A stretch of 54,062 nucleotides of DNA. Source: Hydrogenophaga sp. GTDB lineage: Bacteria; Pseudomonadota; Gammaproteobacteria; Burkholderiales; Burkholderiaceae_C. Every line of letters starts with the position of its first letter. Position 1 is the stretch's first letter. The translations under genes were made by a program, and so were the position numbers. Of this stretch, positions 31,073 to 41,719 are shown piece after piece. The notes under the pieces are model-generated. The model ran no database searches. It was given only the letters and a program-made list of their open reading frames with translations, and had not been told where the DNA came from. The DNA lies in the NCBI RefSeq assembly GCF_026125825.1, contig NZ_JAHCKK010000022.1, forward strand, positions 1 to 54,062. The letters are read 5' to 3'.

Positions 31073-33488
31073 ACAGATCCAGGATGCTGCGGCGTTCCTC
31101 GGTGGGCCCTGCGGGTGGCTTGTTGATGGGAACACCGTGGGCATCCAGTTCGGCAGGAGCCCCGGCAGCGCCCGGCAAGGGATCCTGCAATCCCAGGCTG
31201 TGCACACCGCGGCCCGGACCGAACTCCTCGTAATACCACTCGCCGCCCACGTTGATCACACCGGAGGGTGGTGTGTAAGACGCGACGGGAACGCCTTTGA
31301 GGGCCTCGGACATGAAGGAAATCCAGATCGGCAGGCTCAGGCCGCCGCCGGTTTCGCGGCTGCCGAGGTTGCGCGGGGAGTCGTAGCCCACCCACGCCGC
31401 AGCCACCAGCGTGGGCTGGTACCCAACGAACCAGGCATCGACCGAATCGTTGGTGGTGCCGGTCTTGCCGTACAGGTCGGTCCGCTTGAGGGTGGACTGC
31501 GCTCGCGCTGCCGTGCCGGATCGGGTGATCTCCTGCAGCAGGCTGTTCATGATGAAGGCATTGCGAGGCTCGATCGCGCGCTGCTCTTCGGTGGGGCTCA
31601 CCTCGGGCGCCTCGTACAGCAGCTTGCCTTTGTGGTCGCTCACCCGAAGGATGAGGGTGGGCGAAATGCGGTAGCCACCATTGGCAAACACCGCGTAGCC
31701 GGTGGCCATCTGCATGGGCGTGACCGAACCCGCGCCCAGCGCCATCGTGAGGTAGGGCGGGTGCTTGTCGGCATCGAAGCCAAAGCGCGACACCCACTGC
31801 TGCGCACTCTGCGTGCCGACCAACTGCAGCACGCGGATGGACACCATGTTTTTTGATTTGGCCAGCGCGCGCCGCACCGACATGGGCCCCTCGAACTGAC
31901 CGTCATAGTTCTTGGGCTCCCACGGCTTGCCTCCCGTCTCGCCTGCGGAGTAGAAGAGCGGGGCGTCGTTGACCACCGTCATGGGCGTCACGCCCTTCTC
32001 CAGTGCTGCAGAGTAAATGAAGGGCTTGAAGCTCGAACCGGGTTGGCGCCAAGCCTGCGTGACATGGTTGAACTTGCTCTTCTGGAAGTCAAACCCGCCG
32101 ACCAAGGCAATCACCTTGCCGGATCGCGGGTCCATTGCCACGAAGGCCGATTCGACCTCGGGCAGTTGCGTGATGCGCCAGACCTTCGGGGCGGTCTGGA
32201 CGACCCGGATCACTGCGCCAGGCCGTATCTTGACGTTGGGGCCCGCCTTGTCAGACAGGCCCGATTGCACGGGTTTGAGGCCTTCGCCTGTGATCTCGAA
32301 CGGTTCACCGTCCTGGCGCACGGCCACCACGCGCTTGGCATTGGCTTCCAGCACGACCGCCGACAACAAGTCGTCGTTGTCCGGACGATCGGTGAGCGCC
32401 TCGTCGATGGCATCGTCGCGCGCCGCCTTGTCCTGCGGCAAGTCGATGAACAGTTCCGGGCCTCGGTAGAACTGGCGCCGCTCGTAGTCGAGCACCCCTT
32501 GGCGCACGGCGCGGTAGGCCGCGAGCTGCTCGTTCGCCTTGATGGTGGTCGTCACGACCAGGCCTCGCGTGTAGGCTTCCTCGCCATACTGGGAAACGAT
32601 GGACTGGCGCACCATCTCGGCCACGAACTCGGCGTGTGGCCGGTTCGACGGGTTCAATGCCCGCAACTGGAGCTGCTCTGCCTTGGCCACCTCGGCCTCT
32701 TCGGGGGTGATGAAGCCGTTTTCCACCATCCGGTCGATGATGTGCAACTGGCGCGCGCGTGCGCGGCGCGGATTCTTGACGGGGTTGTAGGCGGAAGGGG
32801 CCTGGGGCAGGCCAGCGAGCATGGCCGCTTCTGCGATCGTCACATCCTTCAGAGACTTGCCGAAATAGATCTGCGACGCCGCGGAGAAGCCGTAGGCGCG
32901 CTGCCCCAGGAAGATCTGGTTCATATAGATCTCGAGGATCTGCTCCTTGGTCAGCATGTGCTCGAGCTTGAACGTCAGCAGCACCTCGTAGATTTTTCGC
33001 GTGTAGCTCTTTTCGGCGGACAGGTACACATTGCGCGCCACCTGCATGGTGATGGTGGAGGCGCCCTGGCTCTTGGCCTGCCGCAAGTTGGCCAGCGCCG
33101 CACGCAACATGCCGCGGTAGTCGACGCCATTGTGTTCAAAGAAGCGCGCGTCTTCGATGGCCAGCACCGCGTTTTTCATCACGGCGGGGATTTCGTTGAT
33201 GGTGAGCAGGTTGCGCCGCTCTTCACCGAACTCGCCGATCAGGGCCCCGTCGGAAGAGATCACGCGCAGAGGCAACTTGGGCCGGTAGTCGGCCAAGCCA
33301 GCGACCTCCGGCAGATTGGGGTAGGCCACCGCAAGCGCGATGCCCACTGCCATCAACACGCACGCAACACCCGCCACCGCCAGTCCGGCCAGACCCACCA
33401 CCAAGCGACCAGCCCAGATGAGTGCAGTGCGCCCAGTCAATACTGACGTGTCGGAGGGGCGAGTCGAGGAAGTGTCGTTCTTGGGCAT
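31062..33488 (-). CDS. mrcA: Penicillin-binding protein 1A
   Basis: An 808-residue bifunctional peptidoglycan synthase. Order: cytoplasmic tail, membrane anchor (about 27-55), glycosyltransferase domain GT51 with [12 protein letters not shown], an OB-like insert, then the transpeptidase with SSFK (catalytic Ser485), SKN and KTGTT. It builds and cross-links glycan strands in the periplasm. The gene is divergent from pilM; the 267 bp between hold the promoters. It overlaps cyaY by 11 bp at the 3' end. Confidence 0.96.
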   Translation of the reverse strand: MPKNDTSSTRPSDTSVLTGRTALIWAGRLVVGLAGLAVAGVACVLMAVGIALAVAYPNLPEVAGLADYRPKLPLRVISSDGALIGEFGEERRNLLTINEIPAVMKNAVLAIEDARFFEHNGVDYRGMLRAALANLRQAKSQGASTITMQVARNVYLSAEKSYTRKIYEVLLTFKLEHMLTKEQILEIYMNQIFLGQRAYGFSAASQIYFGKSLKDVTIAEAAMLAGLPQAPSAYNPVKNPRRARARQLHIIDRMVENGFITPEEAEVAKAEQLQLRALNPSNRPHAEFVAEMVRQSIVSQYGEEAYTRGLVVTTTIKANEQLAAYRAVRQGVLDYERRQFYRGPELFIDLPQDKAARDDAIDEALTDRPDNDDLLSAVVLEANAKRVVAVRQDGEPFEITGEGLKPVQSGLSDKAGPNVKIRPGAVIRVVQTAPKVWRITQLPEVESAFVAMDPRSGKVIALVGGFDFQKSKFNHVTQAWRQPGSSFKPFIYSAALEKGVTPMTVVNDAPLFYSAGETGGKPWEPKNYDGQFEGPMSVRRALAKSKNMVSIRVLQLVGTQSAQQWVSRFGFDADKHPPYLTMALGAGSVTPMQMATGYAVFANGGYRISPTLILRVSDHKGKLLYEAPEVSPTEEQRAIEPRNAFIMNSLLQEITRSGTAARAQSTLKRTDLYGKTGTTNDSVDAWFVGYQPTLVAAAWVGYDSPRNLGSRETGGGLSLPIWISFMSEALKGVPVASYTPPSGVINVGGEWYYEEFGPGRGVHSLGLQDPLPGAAGAPAELDAHGVPINKPPAGPTEERRSILDLFRN

Positions 33489-33755
33489 GCAGTCGTTCGG
33501 AGCCGGAGCCCGTGATTATAAAAATCGGGATGTCGCGCCCGGTGAGGCTCAACCGGCATATTGTGAGTTGTTGTGTATTTCTCGGCCAGATGGCCGATGA
33601 AGCGGTGAAACCGGGTCCAGAATGCGTATGCTTTTGACAACGTTTCCGTTTGTCTCAAAGGCAAAAAATCTTTGCTGGACAAGGGGCTTACTGCTAGCAT
33701 TCAAGTGAATTATTAAGTTTGGCGACGCCTGTCGCCATCATTTTTGGGGGCCACC

Positions 33756-34835
33756 TTGATCTCATTGGGGTCGTTATTCAGCCGTGAACCGGCGCCCTTG
33801 TTGGGCATCGATGTCAGCTCATCCAGCGTCAAATTGGTGGAGCTGAGCCGCAACCGTTCGGGCGACCTGGTGCTGGAGCGTTGCGCTATGGAACCCCTGG
33901 AGCGAGGTTGGATTACCGACGGCAACATCGAGAAGTTCGATGAGGTCGCCGAAGCGGTGCGCCGCGTGGTCCGCAAGAGCGGCAGCAAGACCAAGAACGT
34001 GGCGCTCGCCTTGCCCGCGTCGGCCGTGATCACCAAGAAAATCATTCTGCCGGGCGGCCTCTCAGACAAGGAACTCGAGGCCCAAGTCGAATCCGAAGCC
34101 AATCAATACATTCCGTTCTCCCTGGATGAGGTCAGCCTTGACTTCTGCGTGATCGGTCCCAGCGCCAATTCGGTGGGCGATGTGGAGGTGCTGATCGCAG
34201 CCTCGCGCAAGGAAAAAGTCTCCGACCGACAGGGGCTGGCCGAGGCGGCCGGGCTCAAGCCGGTGGTGATGGACGTGGAGTCCTACGCCTCCCGCATGGC
34301 TGCGGGACGGGTGATTGAAACCTTGCCCAACCAGGGCGTGGACTCGCTGGTGGCTTTGTTCGAGGTGGGGGCCTTGACCACCAGCATGCAGGTGATGCGC
34401 AACGAAGACGTGCTGTACGAGCGCGACCAGGCCTTCGGGGGCGCGCAGCTGACGCAGCTCATCGTGCGCCAATACGGGTTTTCGTCGGACGAGGCCGAGG
34501 CGAAGAAGCGCTCGGGCGACCTTCCCGACGACTACCGTTCTGCGGTGCTCGACCCTTTCATCGAGAGCATGGCGCAGGAAGTTGGCCGCGCCCTTCAGTT
34601 TTTCTTCACCAGCACGCCTTACAACAAGGTTGATCACATCCTGCTCGCGGGCGGTAGCGCGGCTTTGCCGGGTTTGACCGAGGCCGTGACCCATCAGACC
34701 TCGTTCGCCTGCATGGTGATCAATCCCTTTGACGCCATGGAAATGGCGGCCTCCGTTCAGGCGCGGAAGATGTCCCGTGAGGCGCCGTCTTATCTGACGT
34801 CCACCGGGCTGGCGCTGCGGAGGTTCTACCAATGA
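33756..34835 (+). CDS. pilM: Type IV pilus inner-membrane platform protein PilM
   Basis: A 359-residue actin-like cytoplasmic protein that binds the PilN tail and links the pilus motor to the periplasmic complex. The start is probably TTG at 33756 (MISLGSLF), since relatives start with this sequence and GGGGG lies five bases upstream; a TTG 12 bases earlier is possible. Actin-fold phosphate motifs LLGIDVSSSSVKLVEL and LLAGGSAALPGL are present. It begins the pilMNOPQ operon. Confidence 0.94.
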   Translation: MISLGSLFSREPAPLLGIDVSSSSVKLVELSRNRSGDLVLERCAMEPLERGWITDGNIEKFDEVAEAVRRVVRKSGSKTKNVALALPASAVITKKIILPGGLSDKELEAQVESEANQYIPFSLDEVSLDFCVIGPSANSVGDVEVLIAASRKEKVSDRQGLAEAAGLKPVVMDVESYASRMAAGRVIETLPNQGVDSLVALFEVGALTTSMQVMRNEDVLYERDQAFGGAQLTQLIVRQYGFSSDEAEAKKRSGDLPDDYRSAVLDPFIESMAQEVGRALQFFFTSTPYNKVDHILLAGGSAALPGLTEAVTHQTSFACMVINPFDAMEMAASVQARKMSREAPSYLTSTGLALRRFYQ

Positions 34836-35434
34836 TCCTCATCAACCTGTTGCCTCATCGCGAGGCGGCCCGCAAGCGGCAAAAGGACCAGTTCTTCACC
34901 CAGCTCGGCTTGTCCGCGCTGTTGGGTGGGATGATCTGCGGTGCGGTTTTCACTTGGTATCAAGGGCAGATTTCGGCGCAGCAGGATCGAAACGCTTTTC
35001 TTCAAGGTGAAATCACGAAGCTTGATGCCGAGATCAAGGACATCGCCAACCTGCAGCGCGAAATCGCTTCCTTGCGCGCCCGCCAGACGGCGGTGGAAAA
35101 CCTGCAGGGCGACCGCAACCTGCCCGTGCATCTGCTCGATGAGCTGGTGGCTCAATTGCCTGAAGGGGTTTATCTCACCAGCATGAAGCAGGACAACCAG
35201 AACGTGTTGCTCGTGGGTGTGGCTCAGTCGCAGGAGCGCGTTTCCGATCTGCTGCGCAACCTGTCCAACAACAGCCCCTGGCTGGTCCGGCCGGATCTGG
35301 TGGAAATCGTCGCGGCCAGGCCGGTGGCGGGAAACCGTGACCAGCGCCGAGTCTCGAATTTCACCATCCGTGTTTCGCTGAAACGCCCTTCGGCGCCTCC
35401 CGCCGCCGCGCCAGCCGCGCAGCGCAAAGTCTGA
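34832..35434 (+). CDS. pilN: Type IV pilus assembly protein PilN
   Basis: A 200-residue inner-membrane protein: the short cytoplasmic tail MILINLLPHREAARK (the PilM-binding motif INLLP), one membrane segment (about 24-43), a coiled coil and a periplasmic ferredoxin-like domain. It pairs with PilO. The start overlaps the pilM stop (ATGA). A Pro/Ala-rich tail ends the protein. Confidence 0.94.
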   Translation: MILINLLPHREAARKRQKDQFFTQLGLSALLGGMICGAVFTWYQGQISAQQDRNAFLQGEITKLDAEIKDIANLQREIASLRARQTAVENLQGDRNLPVHLLDELVAQLPEGVYLTSMKQDNQNVLLVGVAQSQERVSDLLRNLSNNSPWLVRPDLVEIVAARPVAGNRDQRRVSNFTIRVSLKRPSAPPAAAPAAQRKV

Positions 35435-35451
35435 ACTGGGGATCGCGCAAC

Positions 35452-36132
35452 ATGGCAAGAACGCCCAATATCGCAGTGGATTTCAAGGGAATCCAGGACA
35501 AGCTCAAAGCCCAGTTCACGGGACTCGATCCCAACGACCCCTCGCAATGGCCCGGGCTGCCCCGGAACCTGTTGTTTGTGGCGGTGTGCGCGGCGGTGGT
35601 CGCCGCACTCTGGTTTGCCTGGCTCAAGAACTCGGACGAGGAGCTGATGGCCGAAAAGGCGCGCGAGGTGCAATTGCGCGACGACTATCGCAAGAAGCTC
35701 GTGCAAGCCGTCAACCTGGATGCCTTGCGCAAGCAGCTCGAGCAGGTGCAGCAGTACGTGACGCAGCTCGAGAAGCAGTTGCCCAGCAAGGCCGAAATGG
35801 ACGCCCTGCTGTCTGACATCAACCAGGCCGGACTGGGCCGCAGTTTGCAGTTTGAGCTCTTTCGCCCAGGGCAGGTGAGTGTCAAGGAATACTACGCGGA
35901 GTTGCCGATCGCGGTGCGTGTCACCGGGACCTACCATGACATCGGTCTTTTCGCCGCCGACATCGCCAACCTTTCCCGCATCGTCACGCTCAACAACCTG
36001 ACCCTGACACCCATCAAAGATCGGGAGGGGGTGCTGACGCTGGATTGCACGGCAAAGACGTTCCGCTACCTGGATCAGGAAGAGATCGCTGCGCAGCAAA
36101 AGTCGGCTGCGCCAAAGGGAGCAAAACCGTGA
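35452..36132 (+). CDS. pilO: Type IV pilus assembly protein PilO
   Basis: A 226-residue partner of PilN with one membrane segment (about 40-60), a coiled coil and a periplasmic domain. Together with PilN it forms the alignment complex between PilM and PilP. It starts 17 bp after pilN and its stop overlaps the pilP start (TGATG). Confidence 0.94.
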   Translation: MARTPNIAVDFKGIQDKLKAQFTGLDPNDPSQWPGLPRNLLFVAVCAAVVAALWFAWLKNSDEELMAEKAREVQLRDDYRKKLVQAVNLDALRKQLEQVQQYVTQLEKQLPSKAEMDALLSDINQAGLGRSLQFELFRPGQVSVKEYYAELPIAVRVTGTYHDIGLFAADIANLSRIVTLNNLTLTPIKDREGVLTLDCTAKTFRYLDQEEIAAQQKSAAPKGAKP

Positions 36133-36683
36133 TGCACCGTCGATGGATCTCAACGGGCGCCACCATGTTGCTGGCATCGACACTCGCTGCGTGCACGTCG
36201 TCCGGTCAGGACGAGCTGAAGGTCTGGATGCAGACGGAGCGCAATTCGATCAAGCCCTCTGTCCAGCCCATTCCCGAGCCCACCAAGTTTGTTCCTCAGG
36301 CCTACCTCGGCGAGCGCCAGATGCAGCCCTTCAGCGAAGAGAAGCTGGCGAGTGTGCTGCGCGGCAGCCAGTCGGCGCCCGTGGCCAATGCGGCGCTCCT
36401 TGAGCCTGAATTGAACCGGCGCAAGCAACCTCTCGAAGCTCATCCGCTGGATGCGATGACCATGGTGGGCAGTCTCAACCGCGATGGAAAACTGGTGGCG
36501 CTGGTGAAGGTGGATAGCCTGCTGTACCAGGTCCGGCCCGGCAACTACCTGGGGCAGAACTACGGGCGTGTCACGCGCATCACCGAGACCGAAGTCGTGA
36601 TGCGCGAGATCGTGCAGGATTCGGCGGGGGAATGGATCGAGCGCGCCGCGGCGCTGCAATTACAAGAGGGTGCTTCTAAATGA
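36132..36683 (+). CDS. pilP: Type IV pilus assembly lipoprotein PilP
   Basis: A 183-residue lipoprotein, lipobox LAAC at about residue 18, with the PilP beta-domain in the second half (SLNRDGKLVALVKVDSLLYQV...). It connects the PilNO complex with the PilQ secretin. The start was placed at the ATG overlapping the pilO stop; a longer upstream reading lies inside pilO. Confidence 0.94.
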   Translation: MHRRWISTGATMLLASTLAACTSSGQDELKVWMQTERNSIKPSVQPIPEPTKFVPQAYLGERQMQPFSEEKLASVLRGSQSAPVANAALLEPELNRRKQPLEAHPLDAMTMVGSLNRDGKLVALVKVDSLLYQVRPGNYLGQNYGRVTRITETEVVMREIVQDSAGEWIERAAALQLQEGASK

Positions 36684-38803
36684 ACAAGCCAAACAGGGCA
36701 GCGGGATTCGCCGCATTGGGACGGGGGATGCTCAAAGGGGCCGTGCTCGCCTGCGTGTTGTTGACCAGCGCGTGGGCGCAGGCGCAGAACGCGATCCAGT
36801 CCATCACGGGGGGAATCCAGGGGGGCGTGGAGGTCATTCGCATCAACACAACCCAGCCTCTGGCTGCCTTGCCGACGGGCTTCACCATTCAGGCCCCTGC
36901 GCGCATCGCACTGGATTTTCCTGGCGTGGCCAACGCCATCGGCCGCAACGCGGTGGACATCAACGAAGGCAATCTTCGCTCAGCCAACGTGGTCCAGGCC
37001 GGGGACCGCACGCGCGTGGTCATCAACCTGAAGCAGGCGGCCGCCTACGAAGCAAAGATTGATGGCAAGACCCTTCTGGTGGTGCTGGAGCGTTCTCAGC
37101 CAGTGAGCGCCACGACGTCGCCACCGTCGGCCTTTGCCGAAAACCGCAATCGCGACGTGGCCGCGTTGCGGGACATCGACTTCCGCCGCGGCGTGGGCAA
37201 TGCGGGTCGCGTGGTGGTCGAGTTGGCCAACAACCAAGTGGGCGTGGACATTCGTCAGCAGGGTCAAAACCTGATCGTCGAGTTTCTCAAGACCTCGCTG
37301 CCGGAAGGCCTGCGCCGCCGCCTGGATGTCAGCGACTTCGGTACCCCCATTCAAAGTGTCACCACTTCGCAGGCGGGGGATCGCGTGCGCATGGTGGTGA
37401 CCCCGACGGGCAACTGGGAGCATTCTGCCTACCAGAGCGACAACCAGTTCGTGCTGGAGGTGCGTGAGCAAAAGGTCGATGCTTCCAAGCTCACCCAGGG
37501 ACCGGGTTACAACGGCGAGAAGTTGTCGCTCAATTTCCAGAACATCGAGGTGCGCTCGCTGTTGCAGGTGATCGCCGACTTCACCAATTTCAACATCGTC
37601 ACTTCCGATTCGGTCACCGGTTCGGTCACTTTGCGACTCAAGGACGTGCCTTGGGACCAAGCGCTGGACATCATTCTGCAGGCCAAGGGCCTGGGCATGC
37701 GAAAGTCCGGCAACGTGCTGTGGATCGCGCCCAAGGATGAAATCGCGGCCCGCGAGAAGCAGGAGCTGGAATCGAAGGTATCGATTGAAAGCCTGGAGAC
37801 CCTGAGGACGCAAGGTTTCCAGATGAACTACGCCAAGGCCGCCGACATCGCAGCGCAGCTCACGTCAGCAGGTAGCGGTGGCAGCGGTTCGGCCAACGCC
37901 CGCATCATCTCCGATCGTGGCAGCGTGATTTCCGAACCCCGGACCAACCAGCTTTTCGTGACGGACATTGCATCGCGCCTCGAGCAAGTGCAGGAATTGA
38001 TCCGCAAGCTCGACATTCCGATCCGCCAGGTGATGATCGAAGCGCGCATTGTCGAAGCGGACGACACCTTTGGAAAATCCCTGGGCGTGCGCTTGGGTGG
38101 TGGTGTGCGCGGCTTCGGGGTGGGTTCGGCCAATGGCAACCCGATCCAGGGCAACTTTGGTTCCAACTACGGTGCTGCGTCTTCGCTCACGGGCCCCGCG
38201 CTCACCTCGGCGCCTTTCGTCAATTTGCCTGCCAACCCCAGCACGGCGCAGGCTGCGTCGTTTGCGCTGTCGCTGTTCAACCCCAGCGCTTCACGCTTCC
38301 TCAGCCTTGAAATTTCGGCGCTCGAATCCGACGGCAAGGGGCGCATTGTCTCCAGCCCGCGGGTGGTGACCGCCGACCAGGTCAAGGCCTTGATCGAACA
38401 GGGTACGGAGTTCCCGTACCAGACGGCCACCTCCAGTGGTGCCACGGCGATTGCGTTCCGCAAGGCCAACCTGAAGCTGGAGGTGACACCTCAGATCACG
38501 CCCGAAGGCAACATCATTCTGGACTTGGACATCAACAAGGACAGCCGGGGCGAGTCGACGCCGGACGGGATCGCGATCAACACCAAGCACGTGCAGACGC
38601 AGGTGCTGGTGGAGAACGGCGGAACGGTGGTGATCGGTGGCATCTTCGAGCAGACCGAACGGGATGAGGTCAACAAGGTGCCTTTGCTGGGTGACTTGCC
38701 GGCAGTGGGCAACCTGTTCAAGTCGCGCAACCGCATCGCGAACAAGTCCGAACTCCTGATCTTCATCACGCCACGTGTTTTGGGGCGCTCGGCGATCAAT
38801 TGA
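36680..38803 (+). CDS. pilQ: Type IV pilus secretin PilQ
   Basis: A 707-residue outer-membrane secretin through which the pilus passes. Signal peptide to about ...AWAQA, one or two AMIN domains (about 38-270), an N0/secretin-TonB short domain (about 285-350), an N1 domain and the C-terminal secretin domain with [16 protein letters not shown]. It ends [10 protein letters not shown] as in the family. It overlaps pilP and aroK. It is also a possible exit pore for the resident filamentous phage, which has no secretin of its own (inference). Confidence 0.96.
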   Translation: MNKPNRAAGFAALGRGMLKGAVLACVLLTSAWAQAQNAIQSITGGIQGGVEVIRINTTQPLAALPTGFTIQAPARIALDFPGVANAIGRNAVDINEGNLRSANVVQAGDRTRVVINLKQAAAYEAKIDGKTLLVVLERSQPVSATTSPPSAFAENRNRDVAALRDIDFRRGVGNAGRVVVELANNQVGVDIRQQGQNLIVEFLKTSLPEGLRRRLDVSDFGTPIQSVTTSQAGDRVRMVVTPTGNWEHSAYQSDNQFVLEVREQKVDASKLTQGPGYNGEKLSLNFQNIEVRSLLQVIADFTNFNIVTSDSVTGSVTLRLKDVPWDQALDIILQAKGLGMRKSGNVLWIAPKDEIAAREKQELESKVSIESLETLRTQGFQMNYAKAADIAAQLTSAGSGGSGSANARIISDRGSVISEPRTNQLFVTDIASRLEQVQELIRKLDIPIRQVMIEARIVEADDTFGKSLGVRLGGGVRGFGVGSANGNPIQGNFGSNYGAASSLTGPALTSAPFVNLPANPSTAQAASFALSLFNPSASRFLSLEISALESDGKGRIVSSPRVVTADQVKALIEQGTEFPYQTATSSGATAIAFRKANLKLEVTPQITPEGNIILDLDINKDSRGESTPDGIAINTKHVQTQVLVENGGTVVIGGIFEQTERDEVNKVPLLGDLPAVGNLFKSRNRIANKSELLIFITPRVLGRSAIN

Positions 38804-39363
38804 GCGGTTCATCGAGCTATTTGATCGGCTTGCCGGGATCCGGCAAGTCGACTGTCGGGCGCCAGCTGGCCCGACGCCTCGCTCTCCCCTTCTTCGACTC
38901 CGATCACGTGATCGAGCAGCGCCTGGGCTGTTCGATCCGGGAGTTCTTCGAGCGGGAGGGCGAAGCGCGCTTTCGTGACCTCGAAGCCTCAGTCATCGAT
39001 GAGTTGACCCAAGGACCTGTGGCCATCGTGTCCACCGGGGGCGGCTCCGTGTTGCGGCCAGAGAACCGCGAACACCTGCACAAGCGCGGCAAGGTCTTCT
39101 ACCTGAAGTCCACGCCGGAAGAGGTGTACCGCCGGTTGCGTTACGACCGCAACCGCCCCTTGCTGCAGGTCGAAGACCCGTTGCAGCGCATTCGCGATCT
39201 GTTCGACGTGCGCGATCCGCTCTACCGGGAAACCGCTCATTTCGTCATTGAAACCGGCCGCCCCTCCGTGGCGACCTTGGTCAACATGATCGTGATGCAG
39301 CTTGAGCTCGATGGGGCGGTACCGCCCAATGTCAAGCTTCGACCGGATCCCGATACGCCCTAG
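38800..39363 (+). CDS. aroK: Shikimate kinase
   Basis: A 187-residue kinase that phosphorylates shikimate on the way to chorismate. Walker [10 protein letters not shown], the substrate residues D-S-D (FFDSDHVIE) and R in FREFE-like context, and the lid region RPLLQ are visible. The likely start is TTG overlapping the pilQ stop (TTGA). The tail of about 20 residues is longer than the minimal enzyme. It lies in the usual pil-aro order. Confidence 0.95.
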   Translation: MSGSSSYLIGLPGSGKSTVGRQLARRLALPFFDSDHVIEQRLGCSIREFFEREGEARFRDLEASVIDELTQGPVAIVSTGGGSVLRPENREHLHKRGKVFYLKSTPEEVYRRLRYDRNRPLLQVEDPLQRIRDLFDVRDPLYRETAHFVIETGRPSVATLVNMIVMQLELDGAVPPNVKLRPDPDTP

Positions 39364-39407
39364 CGCCGTTGCGACCCGCGGGACGCAACCGAATAAACTT
39401 GGCGCCC

Positions 39408-40529
39408 ATGACCTCAAAGCACACGGCCCCAAGTTTCCAACAGGTGGACATTGATCTCGGCGATCGCAGCTATGGCATCGTGATCGGTGCCGGTCTGCTG
39501 GACGCGCCCGAGAGTTACGCCGGTCTGCCCAGCGCCGCCAGCGCGATGATCGTCACGAACCAGACCGTGGGACCCTTGTACCGGGACCGTCTGGTCGAAT
39601 CGTTGTCATCGCAATACAAGGTCATCCACACCGTGGTGCTGCCCGACGGCGAGGTGCACAAGACCTGGGAATCGCTCAATCTCATTTTTGATGCCTTGCT
39701 GTCCCACGGTTGCGATCGCAAGACGGTGCTCTTTGCCCTGGGTGGCGGTGTGGTGGGCGATGTAACGGGGTTCGCCGCTGCAAGCTATATGCGAGGCGTC
39801 CCGTTCGTGCAGGTGCCGACGACCTTGCTTGCGCAAGTGGATTCGTCCGTGGGTGGCAAAACGGCCATCAACCATCCATTGGGCAAAAACATGATCGGGG
39901 CCTTTTACCAGCCTCGGCGTGTGCTGTGCGACCTCGATGTCCTCAAGACCCTGCCGGTCCGGGAACTCAGCGCGGGGCTGGCTGAGGTCATCAAGTACGG
40001 ACCGATCGCCGACATGGCGTTCCTCGACTGGACAGAGGCCAATATGGACGCCCTCATGGCACGAGACCCAGGCGCGCTTGCCTTCGCCGTGCGCCGCAGC
40101 TGTGAGATCAAGGCCGGTGTGGTGGGGCAGGATGAACGCGAGTCGGGCATGCGCGCAATCCTCAATTTTGGCCACACTTTCGGGCACGCCATCGAGGCGG
40201 GCATGGGCTATGGCGCCTGGCTGCATGGCGAGGCGGTGGGTTGCGGCATGGTCATGGCTGCGCGCCTGTCCGCCGCCCTGGGTCTGGTAGACGATGCCTT
40301 TGTCGAGCGCCTCACGGCCCTTGTGCTTCGCGCGGGCTTGCCTGCAGTGGCGCCAGTGCTGGACGCCCGGGACAACGTAGGTCGCTATCTGGAACTGATG
40401 CGGGTGGACAAAAAGTCCGAAGGTGGGGCGATCAAGTTCGTGGTGATCGATGGTCCGGGGAGGGCCGTTGTGCGTGGGGCTCCCGATGCAATGGTGGCGC
40501 GGGTGATCGAAGCCAGTTGCCGGGCCTGA
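39408..40529 (+). CDS. aroB: 3-dehydroquinate synthase
   Basis: A 373-residue enzyme that closes the second step of the shikimate pathway. NAD-binding [19 protein letters not shown], the zinc/active-site stretch [16 protein letters not shown], and the metal-binding histidines in [11 protein letters not shown] are intact. I used the ATG at 39408 because the upstream 13 residues are not conserved. Its stop overlaps the dgt start (TGATG). Confidence 0.96.
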   Translation: MTSKHTAPSFQQVDIDLGDRSYGIVIGAGLLDAPESYAGLPSAASAMIVTNQTVGPLYRDRLVESLSSQYKVIHTVVLPDGEVHKTWESLNLIFDALLSHGCDRKTVLFALGGGVVGDVTGFAAASYMRGVPFVQVPTTLLAQVDSSVGGKTAINHPLGKNMIGAFYQPRRVLCDLDVLKTLPVRELSAGLAEVIKYGPIADMAFLDWTEANMDALMARDPGALAFAVRRSCEIKAGVVGQDERESGMRAILNFGHTFGHAIEAGMGYGAWLHGEAVGCGMVMAARLSAALGLVDDAFVERLTALVLRAGLPAVAPVLDARDNVGRYLELMRVDKKSEGGAIKFVVIDGPGRAVVRGAPDAMVARVIEASCRA

Positions 40530-41719
40530 TGGCCGTGTCCAACGCTGCTTTGCCAGCCGGACTGGCGGACTTCGCCTGCGACCCGGCGCGCAGCCGGGGC
40601 CGCCGCCATCCCGAACCCGAGGCGCCGACCCGCACGGCTTTCCAGCGTGACCGGGACCGCGTGATCCACTCAACCGCGTTCAGGCGACTGGTCTACAAGA
40701 CCCAGGTGTTTCTGAACCATGAGGGCGACCTGTTCCGCACCCGTCTGACCCATTCGCTCGAGGTCGCTCAACTGGGCCGCAGCATCGCGCGTTCGCTTCG
40801 CCTCAACGAAGACCTTGTTGAAGCGATCGCCCTGGCGCATGACCTGGGGCACACACCGTTCGGCCACGCCGGACAGGATGCCCTCAACGCCTGCCTGAAG
40901 GCCGCGTCTGCGCAGGCCGCCCCCGGTGACACGGACAGCTGGGGGTTCGAGCACAATCTTCAGAGCTTGCGCGTGGTCGATGAACTGGAAGAGCGTTACC
41001 CCGCATTCGACGGGCTCAACCTCTGTTTCGAGACGCGTGAAGGTATTCTCAAACACTGTTCGAAGGCCAATGCCCAGCGGTTGGAGCAGCAGGAGCCGGG
41101 GGGCGTGGCAGCGCGCTTTCTCCAGGGAGGGTCGCCGTCGCTGGAGGCGCAGTTGTGCAACCTGGCCGACGAGATTGCCTACAACGCGCACGACATCGAC
41201 GACGGTGTGCGCTCGGGCTTGCTGACCCTGGACCAAATGGCCGACGTGGAGCTGTTTGAACACTACCGTCGCACGGCCCTGGTGGCGCATCCGAAGCTTC
41301 AAGGGCGCCGTCTGTTGTTCGAATCCATTCGTCTCATGCTCAGCGACCAAGTCTATGACGTCATCGACACCACGCGTGAGCGGCTCGCGTCGGCTGCGGT
41401 CGACAGCGTGGAAGCGGTGCGCATGGGCGCACCGCTGGTGGCCTTCTCCGATGGGATGAAAGAGCGCTCACAGGTGCTCAAGCGTTTTCTCTTCCGCAAC
41501 CTCTATCGGCATCCGCAGGTGATGGAGACCACCGACAGGGCGCGCCGCGTGGTCAGTGACCTGTTTGATCGCTACATGAACGCGCCGGGTGAGTTGCCCG
41601 AAGCGCATGGGCGCAAGCAGCACCTGGCACGCGCGGTGGCGGACTACATTGCAGGCATGACGGACCGATTCGCCATCCGCGAACACGAGCGTCTGTATGG
41701 CGCGGTGCTGTTCCCATGA
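40529..41719 (+). CDS. dgt: Deoxyguanosinetriphosphate triphosphohydrolase-like protein
   Basis: A 396-residue HD-domain hydrolase of dNTPs. The metal motif is seen in TRLTHSLEVAQLGRSIAR and HDLGHTPFGHAGQDAL, with the later D in YNAHDIDDG. The start was set at the ATG overlapping the aroB stop; the longer open frame lies inside aroB. It overlaps the following MFS gene (ATGA). Confidence 0.93.
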   Translation: MAVSNAALPAGLADFACDPARSRGRRHPEPEAPTRTAFQRDRDRVIHSTAFRRLVYKTQVFLNHEGDLFRTRLTHSLEVAQLGRSIARSLRLNEDLVEAIALAHDLGHTPFGHAGQDALNACLKAASAQAAPGDTDSWGFEHNLQSLRVVDELEERYPAFDGLNLCFETREGILKHCSKANAQRLEQQEPGGVAARFLQGGSPSLEAQLCNLADEIAYNAHDIDDGVRSGLLTLDQMADVELFEHYRRTALVAHPKLQGRRLLFESIRLMLSDQVYDVIDTTRERLASAAVDSVEAVRMGAPLVAFSDGMKERSQVLKRFLFRNLYRHPQVMETTDRARRVVSDLFDRYMNAPGELPEAHGRKQHLARAVADYIAGMTDRFAIREHERLYGAVLFP

